DNA from: Aridibaculum aurantiacum
GTDB lineage: Bacteria; Bacteroidota; Bacteroidia; Chitinophagales; Chitinophagaceae
DNA: 64,000 nt
Assembly (NCBI RefSeq): GCF_017355875.1
Contig: NZ_JAFEWC010000001.1
Span: 1,426,001-1,490,000 of the forward strand
Direction: 5' to 3'
Of this stretch, positions 24,809 through 34,664 are shown piece after piece (position 1 is the first letter of the stretch; every line of letters begins with the position of its first letter). The translations under genes were made by a program, and so were the position numbers. The notes below the pieces were generated by a model that was given only the letters and a program-made list of their open reading frames with translations, was not told the DNA's origin and made no database searches.

Positions 24809-25393
24809 CTACTTTGCTTGTTCAGCGTCTATATCCACTTGTGCGTATACATCTTCAAGCTGCAGGTCTAACTGTATTGCGCTAATATAAAGTTTTGCTT
24901 CTCTTCCTTTTGCTGTTGTAAGTATCCAGCTTTCACCACTTTTCGTGTATACTTCTGCCTGGTACTCCATACTGCTGATGAGCACATAGTTTTGGAGTGA
25001 TGGGATACTGCGGTAGAGTTTGAACTTAGTGCCACGGTCATAATCTTCAGTGGAAGGGGAGAGAACTTCAATAAGTACGGTGGGATTAGTAAGTGTATCT
25101 AAAGTATCATCTGTAAATTTTCTTTCGCCACAAGCAATGGAAATATCCGGATAGGTGTAAAGTCCGTTTTGCGGGTTGTATACACGTAAGTCGCTTGGGT
25201 AAATCTTACATGACTTCCCACGCAGAGTGGGATGAAGAGATGCTATGGTGTTGGCGACAATACTGTTGTGGCTTTCTGACGCGCCTGCCATGGCAAACAC
25301 TTCACCATTAAAGTATTCGCTTTTATGCTCTGCCAGGCGTTCTTGCTCCAGGTAGTCCTGCTCGCTGATGTATTGTTTTGGAATGGCTGACAT
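24809..25393 (-). CDS. Uma2-family (DUF820) putative endonuclease
   Basis: 194 residues when started at MSAIPKQYISEQDYL. The open frame continues 39 codons upstream through a dispersed repeat and is judged non-coding there. It matches the Uma2 family: EQERLAEHKSEYFNGEVFAM, IYPSDLRVY, TYPDISIAC and PTVLIEVLSPSTEDYDRG, placing the Glu, Asp and Glu-x-Leu residues of a PD-(D/E)XK nuclease-like fold. The family is often multicopy, and its biological role is poorly known. It is on the opposite strand to the surrounding ribosomal genes, which suggests insertion into an older nusG-rplK junction. Confidence 0.85.
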   Translation of the reverse strand: MSAIPKQYISEQDYLEQERLAEHKSEYFNGEVFAMAGASESHNSIVANTIASLHPTLRGKSCKIYPSDLRVYNPQNGLYTYPDISIACGERKFTDDTLDTLTNPTVLIEVLSPSTEDYDRGTKFKLYRSIPSLQNYVLISSMEYQAEVYTKSGESWILTTAKGREAKLYISAIQLDLQLEDVYAQVDIDAEQAK

Positions 25394-25458
25394 TTGTGAC
25401 GTTTCAGCAAATTTACCAACTAAGGAGGAGAAAGCTGCTGATAAGAGAAAATGCAGAT

Positions 25459-25482
25459 GAACGGAGCGTCGCAACCACTGCT
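25459..25482. repeat. Dispersed intergenic repeat, family 2 (copy A)
   Basis: Reads GAACGGAGCGTCGCAAC followed by CACTGCT on the plus strand. Related copies lie at 28087-28113 and 39083-39117 in the opposite orientation. It is located between the Uma2 start and the rplK promoter. Confidence 0.75.
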
Positions 25483-25562
25483 TCATCAAGGTTGTGCCGT
25501 TGGTTACCACTACCTTTAGATTACTTTTACATTTTTAATTTTTTCCAAAGGTCATCACCCCT

Positions 25563-25570
25563 TACCTTTG
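25563..25570 (+). promoter_or_regulatory. -7 element TACCTTTG for the rplK operon
   Basis: A perfect TAnnTTTG 85 nt before the rplK ATG, same word as in the tRNA and rpoB promoters. No TTTG at the -33 distance (TTTT instead). Confidence 0.65.
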
Positions 25571-25655
25571 CCGTCCCAAAAAAGTTCTTTCGATAGAAAT
25601 AGTGAATTGGGAGTTTAGCTGTATTGGCTGAACGTTATCACCAAAAAAAGAAAAC

Positions 25656-26099
25656 ATGGCAAAAGAAATTACAGGCTACGTTAAGTTGCAATGTAAAGGT
25701 GGCCAGGCAAACCCTGCACCTCCAATTGGACCAGCCCTTGGTTCAAAAGGTCTAAACATCATGGAGTTCTGCAAGCAGTTCAATGCTAGAACTCAAGATA
25801 AAATGGGAAAAGTACTTCCTGTTTTGATCACCGTTTATGGCGACAAGTCTTTCGACTTCGTTATCAAAACTCCTCCTGCAGCTGTTCAGTTGATGGAAGC
25901 AGCAAAAATTCAAAGTGGTTCCAAAGAGCCTAACCGTAGTAAGGTTGGTAAAGTAACATGGGAGCAGGTAGATGCTATCGCTACTGATAAGATGGCTGAC
26001 CTGAACTGTTTTACTAAGGAAAGCGCCATGCGTATGGTTGCCGGTACTGCTCGTAGCATGGGTCTTACTGTTGACGGTAAAGCTCCATGGGAAAATTAA
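25656..26099 (+). CDS. rplK: 50S ribosomal protein uL11
   Basis: A 147-residue protein; the family is ~141-147. It has the proline-rich N-terminal domain ([20 protein letters not shown]) and the C-terminal 23S rRNA-binding domain ([25 protein letters not shown]). It forms the stalk base that recruits elongation factors. It is the first gene of rplK-rplA-rplJ-rplL, with 42 bp to rplA. Confidence 0.97.
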   Translation: MAKEITGYVKLQCKGGQANPAPPIGPALGSKGLNIMEFCKQFNARTQDKMGKVLPVLITVYGDKSFDFVIKTPPAAVQLMEAAKIQSGSKEPNRSKVGKVTWEQVDAIATDKMADLNCFTKESAMRMVAGTARSMGLTVDGKAPWEN

Positions 26100-26141
26100 T
26101 TGATCATTCTTCTGTAAAGGAGAAACAAAACATCATTAAAA

Positions 26142-26831
26142 ATGGCAATCACTAAGAAAAGAAAAGCTGTAGCAGCTAAGGTTGATAAAAATAAAGTTTA
26201 CACACTTAAAGACGCAGCGTCTTTGGTGAAAGAAGTAAACTGCACAAAGTTTGACAGCTCTGTGGATGTACACGTTCGTTTGGGTGTAGATCCTAAGAAA
26301 GCTGACCAACAAGTGCGTGGTACGGTAACGCTTCCTCACGGAACTGGTAAAACAAAACGCGTATTGGTTCTTTGCACACCTGATAAAGAGGCTGCTGCAA
26401 GAGAAGCTGGTGCTGATTACGTAGGATTAGATGAATTCATTTCAAAAATCGACGGTGGATGGACTGATGTAGACGTTATTATCGCTACTCCGTCTGTAAT
26501 GCCTAAGATCGGTCGTTTAGGTAAAGTGTTAGGTCCTCGTAACCTGATGCCAAACCCTAAAACAGGTACTGTTACTAACGATGTAGCCGGTGCTGTAAAT
26601 GAAGTTAAGGGTGGTAAGATCGCATTCAAAGTTGATAAAGCTGGTATTATCCATGCTTCTATCGGCCGCGTATCTTTTGCTCCTGAAAAACTTGCTGAAA
26701 ACGCTACTGAATTCGTTCAGGCAATCATAAAACTTAAACCATCTGCAGCTAAAGGTACTTACCTGAAAGGCTTAAGCATGGCTAGCACCATGAGCCCTGG
26801 TATCACTGTAGACACAAAATCATTCATCTAA
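26142..26831 (+). CDS. rplA: 50S ribosomal protein uL1
   Basis: A 229-residue protein of normal length with typical signatures ([54 protein letters not shown]). It forms the L1 stalk at the ribosomal E site and, in many bacteria, represses its own mRNA by binding the operon leader. Whether the leader here contains an L1 mimic could not be judged by eye. rplJ follows 26 bp later. Confidence 0.97.
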   Translation: MAITKKRKAVAAKVDKNKVYTLKDAASLVKEVNCTKFDSSVDVHVRLGVDPKKADQQVRGTVTLPHGTGKTKRVLVLCTPDKEAAAREAGADYVGLDEFISKIDGGWTDVDVIIATPSVMPKIGRLGKVLGPRNLMPNPKTGTVTNDVAGAVNEVKGGKIAFKVDKAGIIHASIGRVSFAPEKLAENATEFVQAIIKLKPSAAKGTYLKGLSMASTMSPGITVDTKSFI

Positions 26832-26857
26832 GCCGGTCACGGTTTTAAACAAGCGTT

Positions 26858-27433
26858 ATGACAAAGACTGAAAAAAATGAAGTGATTGAGCTTTTGAAAG
26901 AAAAGTTTAATCAATACAATAACTTCTACGTAACTGATACTGAATCTTTGACTGTTGCACAGGTTGGTAATCTTCGCCGTGCATGTTTTAGCAAAGACGT
27001 AGAAATGCAGGTGGCAAAGAATACTCTTATCCGCAAAGCACTAGAAGGTTTGGATGCTGAGAAATATGCTGGCGTTTATGATAGCCTTCATAAAGTAACT
27101 GCCCTGTTGTTTTCTGAAAATCCTAAAGAGCCGGCTCTTATCATCAGCTCTTTCCGCAAAGACAACAACAACCCAAAGCCTGTTCTGAAAGCTGCTTTCA
27201 TCAATGGCGATGTGTACAGCGGTGACGAGAACCTGGTAACTCTAACTAAGATCAAGACTAAGAACGAATTGATCGGTGAGGTTATCGGATTGTTGCAATC
27301 ACCTGCTAAGCGTGTATTGGCTGCTTTGTTGCACCACCACGAGCAAAAAGCTGAAGGTGCAACTACAGAAGCTCCTGCAACAGATGCAGCTGCTCCTGAA
27401 GCAAGTGCTCCTGAAGCACCAGCGGCTGAATAA
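26858..27433 (+). CDS. rplJ: 50S ribosomal protein uL10
   Basis: A 191-residue protein that anchors bL12 dimers to the ribosome. The rRNA-binding N-terminal domain is conserved (VGNLRRACFSKDVEMQVAKN TLIRKAL), followed by the helix that binds L12 (SPAKRVLAALLHHHEQKAE). The last ~30 residues are a low-complexity Ala/Pro/Glu/Thr tail not needed in the core family. It is separated from rplL by 169 bp containing a hairpin. Confidence 0.96.
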   Translation: MTKTEKNEVIELLKEKFNQYNNFYVTDTESLTVAQVGNLRRACFSKDVEMQVAKNTLIRKALEGLDAEKYAGVYDSLHKVTALLFSENPKEPALIISSFRKDNNNPKPVLKAAFINGDVYSGDENLVTLTKIKTKNELIGEVIGLLQSPAKRVLAALLHHHEQKAEGATTEAPATDAAAPEASAPEAPAAE

Positions 27434-27445
27434 ATCTAAAGATTG

Positions 27446-27470
27446 AAGATGTGGCAAATGCCACGACTTC
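27446..27470 (+). promoter_or_regulatory. Hairpin in the rplJ-rplL gap
   Basis: Perfect stem TGGCA / TGCCA extended to GTGGC / GCCAC, with outer GAAG / CTTC pairs. There is no T-run after it, so it is not a full terminator. It may pause RNA polymerase or set the mRNA processing that raises rplL output over rplJ; this is inferred from the position. Confidence 0.4.
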
Positions 27471-27602
27471 AAAATCAATTAAGATCTGATGGAAAGAGAG
27501 GTCTGATCCTTTTCAAATGCTCGCATTTCCAAATCAATAAAGAATATTTTTTTAATCATCCTCCGGAGCACTAAGCCGTGAAGGGGGGAAAAATTCAAAC
27601 AA

Positions 27603-27977
27603 ATGGCTGACGTAAAACAACTAGCTGAATCATTAGTAAGCTTAACAGTAAAGGAAGTACAAGAACTTGCTGATTTCCTTAAATCTGAGTACGGAATTGA
27701 ACCAGCTGCTGCTGCAGTTGTAGTTTCTGGCGATGGTGGTGGCGGTGCTGCTGCTGTTGAAGAGAAAACTTCTTTCGACGTTATTTTGGTAAGCGCTGGT
27801 GCTTCTAAATTGAACGTTGTTAAGATCGTTAAAGATCTTTCTGGTCTTGGTCTGAAAGAAGCAAAAGACCTTGTTGATAGCGCTCCTAAGCCAATCAAAG
27901 AAGGTGTAGCTAAAGCAGAAGCTGAAGAAATTGCAGCTAAATTGAAAGATGCTGGTGCTGAAGTAGAAGTTAAGTAA
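27603..27977 (+). CDS. rplL: 50S ribosomal protein bL7/bL12
   Basis: A 124-residue acidic, alanine-rich protein: N-terminal dimerisation domain ([19 protein letters not shown]), flexible hinge ([19 protein letters not shown]) and C-terminal factor-binding domain ([20 protein letters not shown]). Several copies bind each uL10. The gene is closed by a strong terminator, so rpoB here is not in the same transcript: an M13 peptidase gene and the rpoB promoter lie between. Confidence 0.98.
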   Translation: MADVKQLAESLVSLTVKEVQELADFLKSEYGIEPAAAAVVVSGDGGGGAAAVEEKTSFDVILVSAGASKLNVVKIVKDLSGLGLKEAKDLVDSAPKPIKEGVAKAEAEEIAAKLKDAGAEVEVK

Positions 27978-27999
27978 TTAGCTTTTCATAGTAAATATT

Positions 28000-28031
28000 A
28001 GAGGCTGTCTCCCAAGGAGCAGCCTCTTTTT
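28000..28031 (+). terminator. Terminator of the rplKAJL operon
   Basis: Stem AGAGGCTG / CAGCCTCT with an inner CTCC / GGAG continuation, followed by TTTTTATT, ~22 bp after the rplL stop. Confidence 0.92.
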
Positions 28032-28323
28032 ATTATCACTCGTTACGGACTCTTAAGTGTAGGTGGTGACCAGCAGTTGAATAAATAGCAATAGTTGTTG
28101 CGACGCTCCTTTCAACAGGAGAGCATGAAGGAACTGTTGTTTCAATTTCTTTAGCGCATGACAGTTCATACACAACAAGAATTAGAAACCAAACACAAGA
28201 ACATGTTTATAAACGATTTGTTTCTATATCACTTCCCAAACCTTCCCGTACTTCATTATTGATCAATGGTTTTGCCACTTCACCTTTTCTTCTCACTTTA
28301 GCATTCAAACGTTTAAACCTTTT
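28032..28323. other. Intergenic region between rplL terminator and M13 peptidase gene
   Basis: About 290 bp without a gene. It holds a family 2 dispersed repeat (28087-28113). A promoter for the peptidase gene must lie here, but no full TAnnTTTG box was found. The remainder is AT-rich and unremarkable. Confidence 0.5.
28087..28113. repeat. Dispersed intergenic repeat, family 2 (copy B)
   Basis: The plus strand carries GTTGCGACGCTCC preceded by AGCAATAGTT and followed by TTTC; the reverse complement therefore matches the family 2 core GGAGCGTCGCAAC with a TTGCT end. Confidence 0.7.
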
Positions 28324-30357
28324 ATGAATAAAACTAACCTCGTTTTAGCTGCTGTGCTTTCTTTCCTGGCAGCTTGTAATTCCAACTCTACTGCTAAAGT
28401 TAAAGGCGCTACCTATTTCGATGTTGCTGGTATGGATACCACCGTTAAACCCGGAGACAATTTTTTTCAGTTTGCAAATGGCGGTTGGGTTAAAGCCACC
28501 ACCATACCCGATGATCAAAGTGGATGGGGCAGCTTCTATACCTTGTATACCGAAAACCAGCAAAAGCTAAAAGCTATATTGGAAGAAGCTGCTAATAATA
28601 AAAATGCAGCAAAAGGAAGCCTGGAGCAAAAGGTAGGAGACTTTTATGCAAGCGGTATGGATACCGCAGCATTAGAACAAAAAGGTGCTCAGCCACTAAT
28701 GCCGGTTCTGCAGAAAATAGATGCTGTAAAAACTTACCAGGAGCTGGTAGCGCTGAATATGGAGCTTGATAAAACGAATGATGGCTCACTCATTGGTTAT
28801 TATGTAGGTGCAGATGAAAAGAATAGCACCATCAATATTCTGAACCTCTATCAAACAGGTCTTACGCTTCCTGAGAAGGAATACTATACTCGCAAGGACT
28901 CCACTACAACCATGCAACGGCAAAAGATGGTAGAGTATGCTACCAAACTTTACATGCTTACAGGTGCAGACAGTACCACTGCTGCTAAACAGGCTGCAGA
29001 TGTATTGAAGCTGGAAACTGAGATAGCTAAAAGTCACCTGTTGCCCACCGAATTACGCGACCCCGTGAAGAACTACAACAAGATGACAATAGCTGAATTG
29101 GAGAAGCTTTCTCCAAAAGTGGGCTGGAGCAACGTGTTCAGTACACTAGGGTTAAAGGTTGATAGTTTGAATGTAGGACAGCCTAAATATTATGCTGCAC
29201 TCAGTACACTACTTGCTACTCAACCTATAGAAGCATGGAAAAGCAAGATGAAGTTTGACTACATAAGCGGCAACACCGACGCGTTGAGCAAAGCTTTCCG
29301 CGATGCTTCCTTTGAATTCGGTAAAACATTCAGTGGGCAGAAAGTTCAGAAGGAGCGTTGGAAAACAATAGTGGATTTAAGTGATAACGGCTTAAAGGAT
29401 CTGCTAAGCCAGCTTTATGTAAAGAAACATTTCACTCCTGAAGCCAAGCAGCGGATGGATGAACTGGTAAATAATCTCCAGGAAGCTTTCAAGAACCGTC
29501 TGAACAAGCTCGACTGGATGAGCGACTCTACCCGCCAGAAAGCTTTGGCAAAGCTCAATACCATTATGAAAAAGATCGGTTATCCTGACAAATGGAAAAG
29601 CTATGATGATGTGAAAATAAGCCGCAACAACTTCTTCGAAAATAACCAGGCTATTGGCCGACATGATTTTAAAGAGAACATAGAAAAGATTGGAAAGCCA
29701 GTTGATAAGAGTGAGTGGGGGATGACTCCAGCTACAGTAAATGCTTATTACAATCCAACGTTCAATGAGATCGTTTTTCCGGCAGGCATTCTTCAATGGC
29801 CGTTTTTTGATGCGGGCGCTGATGATGCCATCAACTACGGCGGCATCGGAATGGTGATAGGCCACGAGATCACACACGGGTTTGATGACCAGGGACGCCA
29901 GTATGATGCTGAAGGAAACCTGAAGGATTGGTGGACTTCTGGCGATGCGAATAAGTTCAATACAAAAGCTGAAATGGTAATTAAGGAATATGATAACTAC
30001 ACCATTTTCGACAGTGTGCATTTGAATGGCAAACTGACGCTAGGTGAGAACCTTGCTGATATTGGTGGTCTTGCCATTGCCTATGATGCATTTAAAATGA
30101 CTGAACAAGGTAAAAGCAACGAGAAGATTGATGGTTTTACGCCTGATCAGCGTTTCTTTTTGGGCTTTGCACAGGTATGGCGGATAATGAACCGCGATGA
30201 GACCATGCGTGTTCGTGTTACAACCGATCCGCATTCTCCAGAGTTATACCGGGTAAATGGACCGCTTTCTAACTTTGAACCTTTTTATTCGGCATTCAAT
30301 GTAAAGCCGGGAGATAAGATGTACAAACCAGCCGAACAACGGGCTAAAATCTGGTAA
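28324..30357 (+). CDS. M13-family zinc metallopeptidase lipoprotein (PepO/neprilysin type)
   Basis: A 677-residue endopeptidase with a lipoprotein signal peptide ending in FLAAC (Cys18). The catalytic zinc site HEITH lies at about residues 514-518 (VIGHEITHGFDDQGRQYD), and the third ligand with the M13 motif ENLADIGG is near residue 575. The N-terminal domain begins with the family signature DNFFQFANGGWVKAT. Length and motifs are complete. It would cleave peptides outside the inner membrane, attached to a membrane by lipid. It has its own terminator and separates rplL from rpoB. Confidence 0.95.
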   Translation: MNKTNLVLAAVLSFLAACNSNSTAKVKGATYFDVAGMDTTVKPGDNFFQFANGGWVKATTIPDDQSGWGSFYTLYTENQQKLKAILEEAANNKNAAKGSLEQKVGDFYASGMDTAALEQKGAQPLMPVLQKIDAVKTYQELVALNMELDKTNDGSLIGYYVGADEKNSTINILNLYQTGLTLPEKEYYTRKDSTTTMQRQKMVEYATKLYMLTGADSTTAAKQAADVLKLETEIAKSHLLPTELRDPVKNYNKMTIAELEKLSPKVGWSNVFSTLGLKVDSLNVGQPKYYAALSTLLATQPIEAWKSKMKFDYISGNTDALSKAFRDASFEFGKTFSGQKVQKERWKTIVDLSDNGLKDLLSQLYVKKHFTPEAKQRMDELVNNLQEAFKNRLNKLDWMSDSTRQKALAKLNTIMKKIGYPDKWKSYDDVKISRNNFFENNQAIGRHDFKENIEKIGKPVDKSEWGMTPATVNAYYNPTFNEIVFPAGILQWPFFDAGADDAINYGGIGMVIGHEITHGFDDQGRQYDAEGNLKDWWTSGDANKFNTKAEMVIKEYDNYTIFDSVHLNGKLTLGENLADIGGLAIAYDAFKMTEQGKSNEKIDGFTPDQRFFLGFAQVWRIMNRDETMRVRVTTDPHSPELYRVNGPLSNFEPFYSAFNVKPGDKMYKPAEQRAKIW

Positions 30358-30370
30358 GATGCAAATATTA

Positions 30371-30397
30371 AACAGCCGGTTTTGCCGGCTGTTTTCA
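30371..30397 (+). terminator. Terminator of the M13 peptidase gene
   Basis: A 9-bp stem AACAGCCGG / CCGGCTGTT around TTTTG, followed by TTCAATT, 13 bp past the stop. Confidence 0.85.
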
Positions 30398-30709
30398 ATT
30401 AAAAATTCTGGTAGCCCTTTACAGTTTGCATAAATACACCCTATCTTGCAGCTACAATTCAATAACACCTGACTGGTTTATTCATCTTCTACGGGTTTAA
30501 CTTTACTTTTCCACAATAATCGTTGTGGTACAAAAATTGTTTTTTGCCATTTCTCGGCAAACCTTACCTTTGCATTCCTTTTATTTTAGGCAAATTAGCA
30601 ATAGCATATTCAGAGATGGCCATTTTATCTGTTGTGCTGCAAATAGATCATTGCTTTTTTAGTAGTGAGTTGCCTGAGCCATAAAGTCTAAAACCGGTTA
30701 AATATTAAT
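30398..30709. other. rpoB upstream region and leader
   Basis: About 310 bp without a gene. It contains the rpoB promoter (30543-30572) and a ~130-nt leader, AT-rich, with no obvious hairpin or SD sequence before the ATG. Confidence 0.6.
30543..30572 (+). promoter_or_regulatory. Promoter of rpoB
   Basis: TTTG (30543-30546), an 18-nt spacer, TACCTTTG (30565-30572). Full consensus match, with the same -7 word as the tRNA cluster and rplK promoters. Confidence 0.85.
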
Positions 30710-33700
30710 ATGTCTTCAACTAAAGTTCAGAACAGGGTTAGTTTCGGGAAGATCAAAAACTTATCTGAAACACCTGACCTACTCGACATTCAGTTACAAT
30801 CATTCCAAGACTTTTTCCAATTAGAAACAACGCCTGATAAGCGTAACGTTGAGGGTTTATTCCGTGTGTTCAAGGAGAACTTCCCGATCACCGATACCCG
30901 CAACATTTTCGTATTGGAATTCCTGGATTATTTCATTGATCCGCCCCGTTACTCTATTGATGAGTGTATGGAGCGTGGTTTAACCTATGCTGTTCCTCTG
31001 AAAGCCAAACTTCGTTTGAGCTGTAATGACGAGGAACACGTTGATTTCCAGACCATCGTTCAAGATGTGTTCTTAGGAAATATCCCTTACATGACACCAC
31101 GCGGAACTTTCGTTGTAAATGGTGCTGAAAGGGTAGTAGTAAGCCAGTTACACCGTTCACCAGGTGTATTCTTTGGTCAGTCTATCCATCCAAACGGAAC
31201 CAAGATCTACTCTGCAAGGGTAATTCCTTTCAAAGGTGCGTGGATGGAATTTGCTACCGACATCAACAACGTGATGTATGCTTACATCGACCGTAAGAAA
31301 AAGTTTCCTGTAACTACCTTACTTCGTTCAATCGGTTTTGAAACAGATAAGGATATCCTGGAGCTTTTCGGCATGGCTGATGAAGTAAAGGCTGAAAAGA
31401 AGACCCTTGATAATTATCTGGGTAAAAAATTAGCTGCGCGTGTACTTCGTACATGGGTAGAAGACTTCGTTGACGAGGATACCGGTGAAGTAGTATCTAT
31501 TGAGCGTAACGAAGTGGTGATGGAGCGTGATACGATCCTTGATGAGAACGCAATCGAAACTATTTCTGAAATGGACGTGAAGAGCGTATTCATCCAGAAA
31601 GAAGAAGTGAGCGGTGACTACTCTATCATCTACAACACTTTAAATAAAGATACTTCGAACAGTGAACTGGAAGCTGTTCAGCACATCTACCGTCAATTGC
31701 GTGGTGCTGATGCTCCGGATAATGAAACTGCCCGTGGTATTATCGATAAATTATTCTTCTCTGACAAGCGTTATGACTTAGGTGAAGTTGGTCGTTACAA
31801 GATCAACCGTAAGTTGAACCTGAACTTCCCGCTTGAGAAGAAGGTATTAACCAAAGATGACATCATCGAGATCATCAAGTACCTGGTTCGTTTGACGAAC
31901 AGTAAGGCTGAGATCGATGACATTGATCACCTGAGCAATCGTCGTGTACGTACTGTGGGTGAACAATTATATGCGCAGTTTGGTGTAGGTCTTGCCCGTA
32001 TGGCTCGTACCATTCGTGAAAGAATGAACGTACGTGACAACGAGGTATTTACCCCGGTTGACCTGATCAACGCCCGTACATTGTCATCTGTTATCAACTC
32101 ATTCTTTGGTACATCTCAATTATCCCAGTTCCTTGACCAAACAAACCCTCTAAGTGAGATCACGCACAAGCGTCGTATCTCCGCACTTGGACCCGGCGGT
32201 TTAAGTCGTGAAAGAGCTGGTTTTGAGGTTCGTGACGTACACTATAGCCACTACGGCCGTCTGTGTACCATCGAAACTCCGGAAGGTCCAAACATTGGTC
32301 TGATCTCTACACTTTGTGTACATGCTAAGATCAACGATATGGGCTTCATCGAGACCCCATACCACAAGGTTACACAGGGTAAAGTAGACATGAAAAATCT
32401 TACTTTCCTGAGTGCTGAAGAAGAAGACGAAAAGAAAATTGCGCAGGCTAGTTCTCCATTAAACGACAACAGCGAGTTTGCAGAAGAGCGCGTAGTTAGC
32501 CGTGAAACTGGTGACTTCCCTATACTTGATAAAAACGACGTGGAATACATGGATGTTGCGCCTAACCAGATCGTTGGTTTGAGTGCTTCTCTTATTCCAT
32601 TCCTTGAGCACGATGATGCTAACCGTGCCTTGATGGGATCGAACATGCAACGCCAGGCTGTTCCGCTTATCCGTCCTGAAGCTCCAATTGTGGGTACAGG
32701 TTTGGAAGGAAAGGCAGCACGCGATGCACGTATCCAGATCCACGCAGAAGGTGATGGCGTAGTAGAATTCGTGGATGCTAAAGAAATACACGTTCGCTAC
32801 ACAAGAAACGAAGAGCAGAAACTGGTTTCATTTGAAGAGGACCTGATCGTTTACAAACTGACCAAGTTCATCAAAACCAACCAGGCTACCTGTATCAACC
32901 TTCGTCCTGCGGTGAAGAAAGGACAAGTAGTTAAGCTTGGAGATTTCCTTACTGAAGGATATGCAACAAAAGATGGCGAATTAGCACTTGGTAGAAACCT
33001 GAAAGTGGCATTCATGCCTTGGAAAGGATACAACTTCGAGGATGCGATCGTTATCAACGAAAAAGTAGTTCGTGAAGACTGGTATACTTCTATTCACATC
33101 GAAGAATTTGAACTGGAAGTACGTGATACTAAGTTGGGTGAAGAGGAGCTTACTCCAGACATTCCTAACGTAAGTGAAGATGCTACTAAAGACCTGGACG
33201 AGAACGGTATCATCCGTATTGGTGCCCAGGTAAAAGAAGGTGATATCATCATTGGTAAGATCACTCCAAAAGGAGAAAGCGATCCAACTCCTGAAGAGAA
33301 GTTGTTGAGAGCGATCTTCGGTGATAAAGCTGGTGATGCAAAAGATGCTTCTTTGAAAGCTCCATCTGGTACAGAAGGTGTGGTTATTGATAAGAAACTA
33401 TTCCAGCGTGCTAAGAAGGATAAGAATACAAAAGTTCGTGAGAAAGCTATTCTTGAGAAGATCGAGAAAGTACACGAAAAGAATGTAGCTGATCAACTGG
33501 AAGTGTTACTGGACAAACTGCAAACACTGGTGAAGGAAAGACCTTCAGCTGGTGTAAGCAACAACTTCGGTGAAGTATTGATCGGTAAAGGTTCTAAGTT
33601 CAACCAGAAGAACCTTAGCCAGATCGATTACCAGAACGTAAATCCTCTAGGATGGACTGGTGATGCTAAGATTGATGACCAGATCAACACTCTGTTGCAC

Positions 33701-34513
33701 AACTACAACATTAAGTACAACGAAGAATTAGGACGTTATAAGAGAGAGAAGTTCAACGTATCAATAGGTGATGAATTACCTGCTGGTGTATTGAAGCTTG
33801 CTAAAGTTTACCTGGCTGTTAAGCGTAAGCTGAAAGTGGGTGATAAGATGGCGGGTCGTCACGGAAACAAAGGTATTGTTGCTAAGATAGTAAGAGCTGA
33901 AGACATGCCATTCCTTGAAGACGGAACCCCGGTTGATATCGTTCTAAACCCACTTGGTGTACCTAGCCGTATGAACCTCGGACAGGTTTACGAAACCGTT
34001 CTTGGTTGGGCAGGAGAGAAGTTAGGATTGAAATTCGCTACGCCGATCTTCGACGGTGCTACCACTGAAGAGATCGCTGATAAGATAGCTGAAGCAGGTC
34101 TTCCAAGCTTTGGTCATACTTACCTGTATGATGGAGAAACCGGGGATCGTTTTGACCAGAAAGCTACAGTTGGTATCATCTACGTAATTAAGCTTCACCA
34201 CATGGTTGATGACAAGATGCACGCACGTTCTATCGGACCGTACAGCTTGATCACGCAGCAGCCTCTGGGTGGTAAGGCACAATTTGGTGGTCAGCGTTTT
34301 GGTGAGATGGAGGTTTGGGCACTGGAAGCATATGGTGCATCTAACATCTTGCAGGAATTGTTGACGCTGAAGTCGGATGATATCATCGGACGTGCTAAGA
34401 CTTACGAAGCAATTGTAAAAGGTGAGAATATACCAAGAGCAGGTATCCCAGAATCATTCAATGTACTTGTACATGAATTGAGAGGTTTGGGTCTTGATCT
34501 GAAGTTTGACTAG
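30710..34513 (+). CDS. rpoB: DNA-directed RNA polymerase subunit beta
   Basis: A 1267-residue catalytic subunit with all major blocks: [20 protein letters not shown] at the N-terminus, the rifampicin-binding region ([33 protein letters not shown]), the active-site region [17 protein letters not shown], and the C-terminal clamp ([20 protein letters not shown]). The rifampicin-pocket residues appear wild type. The length is normal for the phylum. It has its own promoter; a strong hairpin separates it from rpoC. Confidence 0.99.
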   Translation: MSSTKVQNRVSFGKIKNLSETPDLLDIQLQSFQDFFQLETTPDKRNVEGLFRVFKENFPITDTRNIFVLEFLDYFIDPPRYSIDECMERGLTYAVPLKAKLRLSCNDEEHVDFQTIVQDVFLGNIPYMTPRGTFVVNGAERVVVSQLHRSPGVFFGQSIHPNGTKIYSARVIPFKGAWMEFATDINNVMYAYIDRKKKFPVTTLLRSIGFETDKDILELFGMADEVKAEKKTLDNYLGKKLAARVLRTWVEDFVDEDTGEVVSIERNEVVMERDTILDENAIETISEMDVKSVFIQKEEVSGDYSIIYNTLNKDTSNSELEAVQHIYRQLRGADAPDNETARGIIDKLFFSDKRYDLGEVGRYKINRKLNLNFPLEKKVLTKDDIIEIIKYLVRLTNSKAEIDDIDHLSNRRVRTVGEQLYAQFGVGLARMARTIRERMNVRDNEVFTPVDLINARTLSSVINSFFGTSQLSQFLDQTNPLSEITHKRRISALGPGGLSRERAGFEVRDVHYSHYGRLCTIETPEGPNIGLISTLCVHAKINDMGFIETPYHKVTQGKVDMKNLTFLSAEEEDEKKIAQASSPLNDNSEFAEERVVSRETGDFPILDKNDVEYMDVAPNQIVGLSASLIPFLEHDDANRALMGSNMQRQAVPLIRPEAPIVGTGLEGKAARDARIQIHAEGDGVVEFVDAKEIHVRYTRNEEQKLVSFEEDLIVYKLTKFIKTNQATCINLRPAVKKGQVVKLGDFLTEGYATKDGELALGRNLKVAFMPWKGYNFEDAIVINEKVVREDWYTSIHIEEFELEVRDTKLGEEELTPDIPNVSEDATKDLDENGIIRIGAQVKEGDIIIGKITPKGESDPTPEEKLLRAIFGDKAGDAKDASLKAPSGTEGVVIDKKLFQRAKKDKNTKVREKAILEKIEKVHEKNVADQLEVLLDKLQTLVKERPSAGVSNNFGEVLIGKGSKFNQKNLSQIDYQNVNPLGWTGDAKIDDQINTLLHNYNIKYNEELGRYKREKFNVSIGDELPAGVLKLAKVYLAVKRKLKVGDKMAGRHGNKGIVAKIVRAEDMPFLEDGTPVDIVLNPLGVPSRMNLGQVYETVLGWAGEKLGLKFATPIFDGATTEEIADKIAEAGLPSFGHTYLYDGETGDRFDQKATVGIIYVIKLHHMVDDKMHARSIGPYSLITQQPLGGKAQFGGQRFGEMEVWALEAYGASNILQELLTLKSDDIIGRAKTYEAIVKGENIPRAGIPESFNVLVHELRGLGLDLKFD

Positions 34514-34522
34514 CCTATAAAG

Positions 34523-34557
34523 AAGTGCCTCACTCTTTGAGAGTGAGGCACTTTAAT
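34523..34557 (+). terminator. Strong hairpin between rpoB and rpoC
   Basis: A perfect 14-bp stem AAGTGCCTCACTCT / AGAGTGAGGCACTT with a 3-nt loop (TTG), 9 bp after the rpoB stop. The tail is TTTAAT, so T-rich support is weak; it may be a partial terminator or an mRNA processing/stability signal within rpoBC. Confidence 0.7.
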
Positions 34558-34590
34558 CCTTTAGGCCGATGAACAGCAAACAAACAGCTG

Positions 34591-34633
34591 AAGTGTGCGA
34601 CGCAACGGAAGTTGAATAGCGAACGGAAGCTGG
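34591..34633 (+). repeat. Dispersed intergenic repeat, family 1 (copy C)
   Basis: AAGTGTGCGACGCAACGGA identical to copies A and D, followed by AGCGAACGGAAGCTGG, which partly resembles the second block of those copies. Confidence 0.75.
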
Positions 34634-34648
34634 AAACAAAAAAGTAAA

Positions 34649-34662
34649 ATCGTAATTACGAT
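34649..34662. promoter_or_regulatory. 14-bp palindrome directly before rpoC
   Basis: ATCGTAATTACGAT is a perfect palindrome ending 2 nt before the rpoC start codon. It could be a protein site or a small mRNA hairpin affecting initiation; its role is unknown. Confidence 0.4.
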
Positions 34663-34664
34663 AT

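Noticed and set aside
26115-26121. AAAGGAG before rplA as a possible Shine-Dalgarno sequence
   Set aside because: It is about 20 nt from the ATG, too far to act as an SD.
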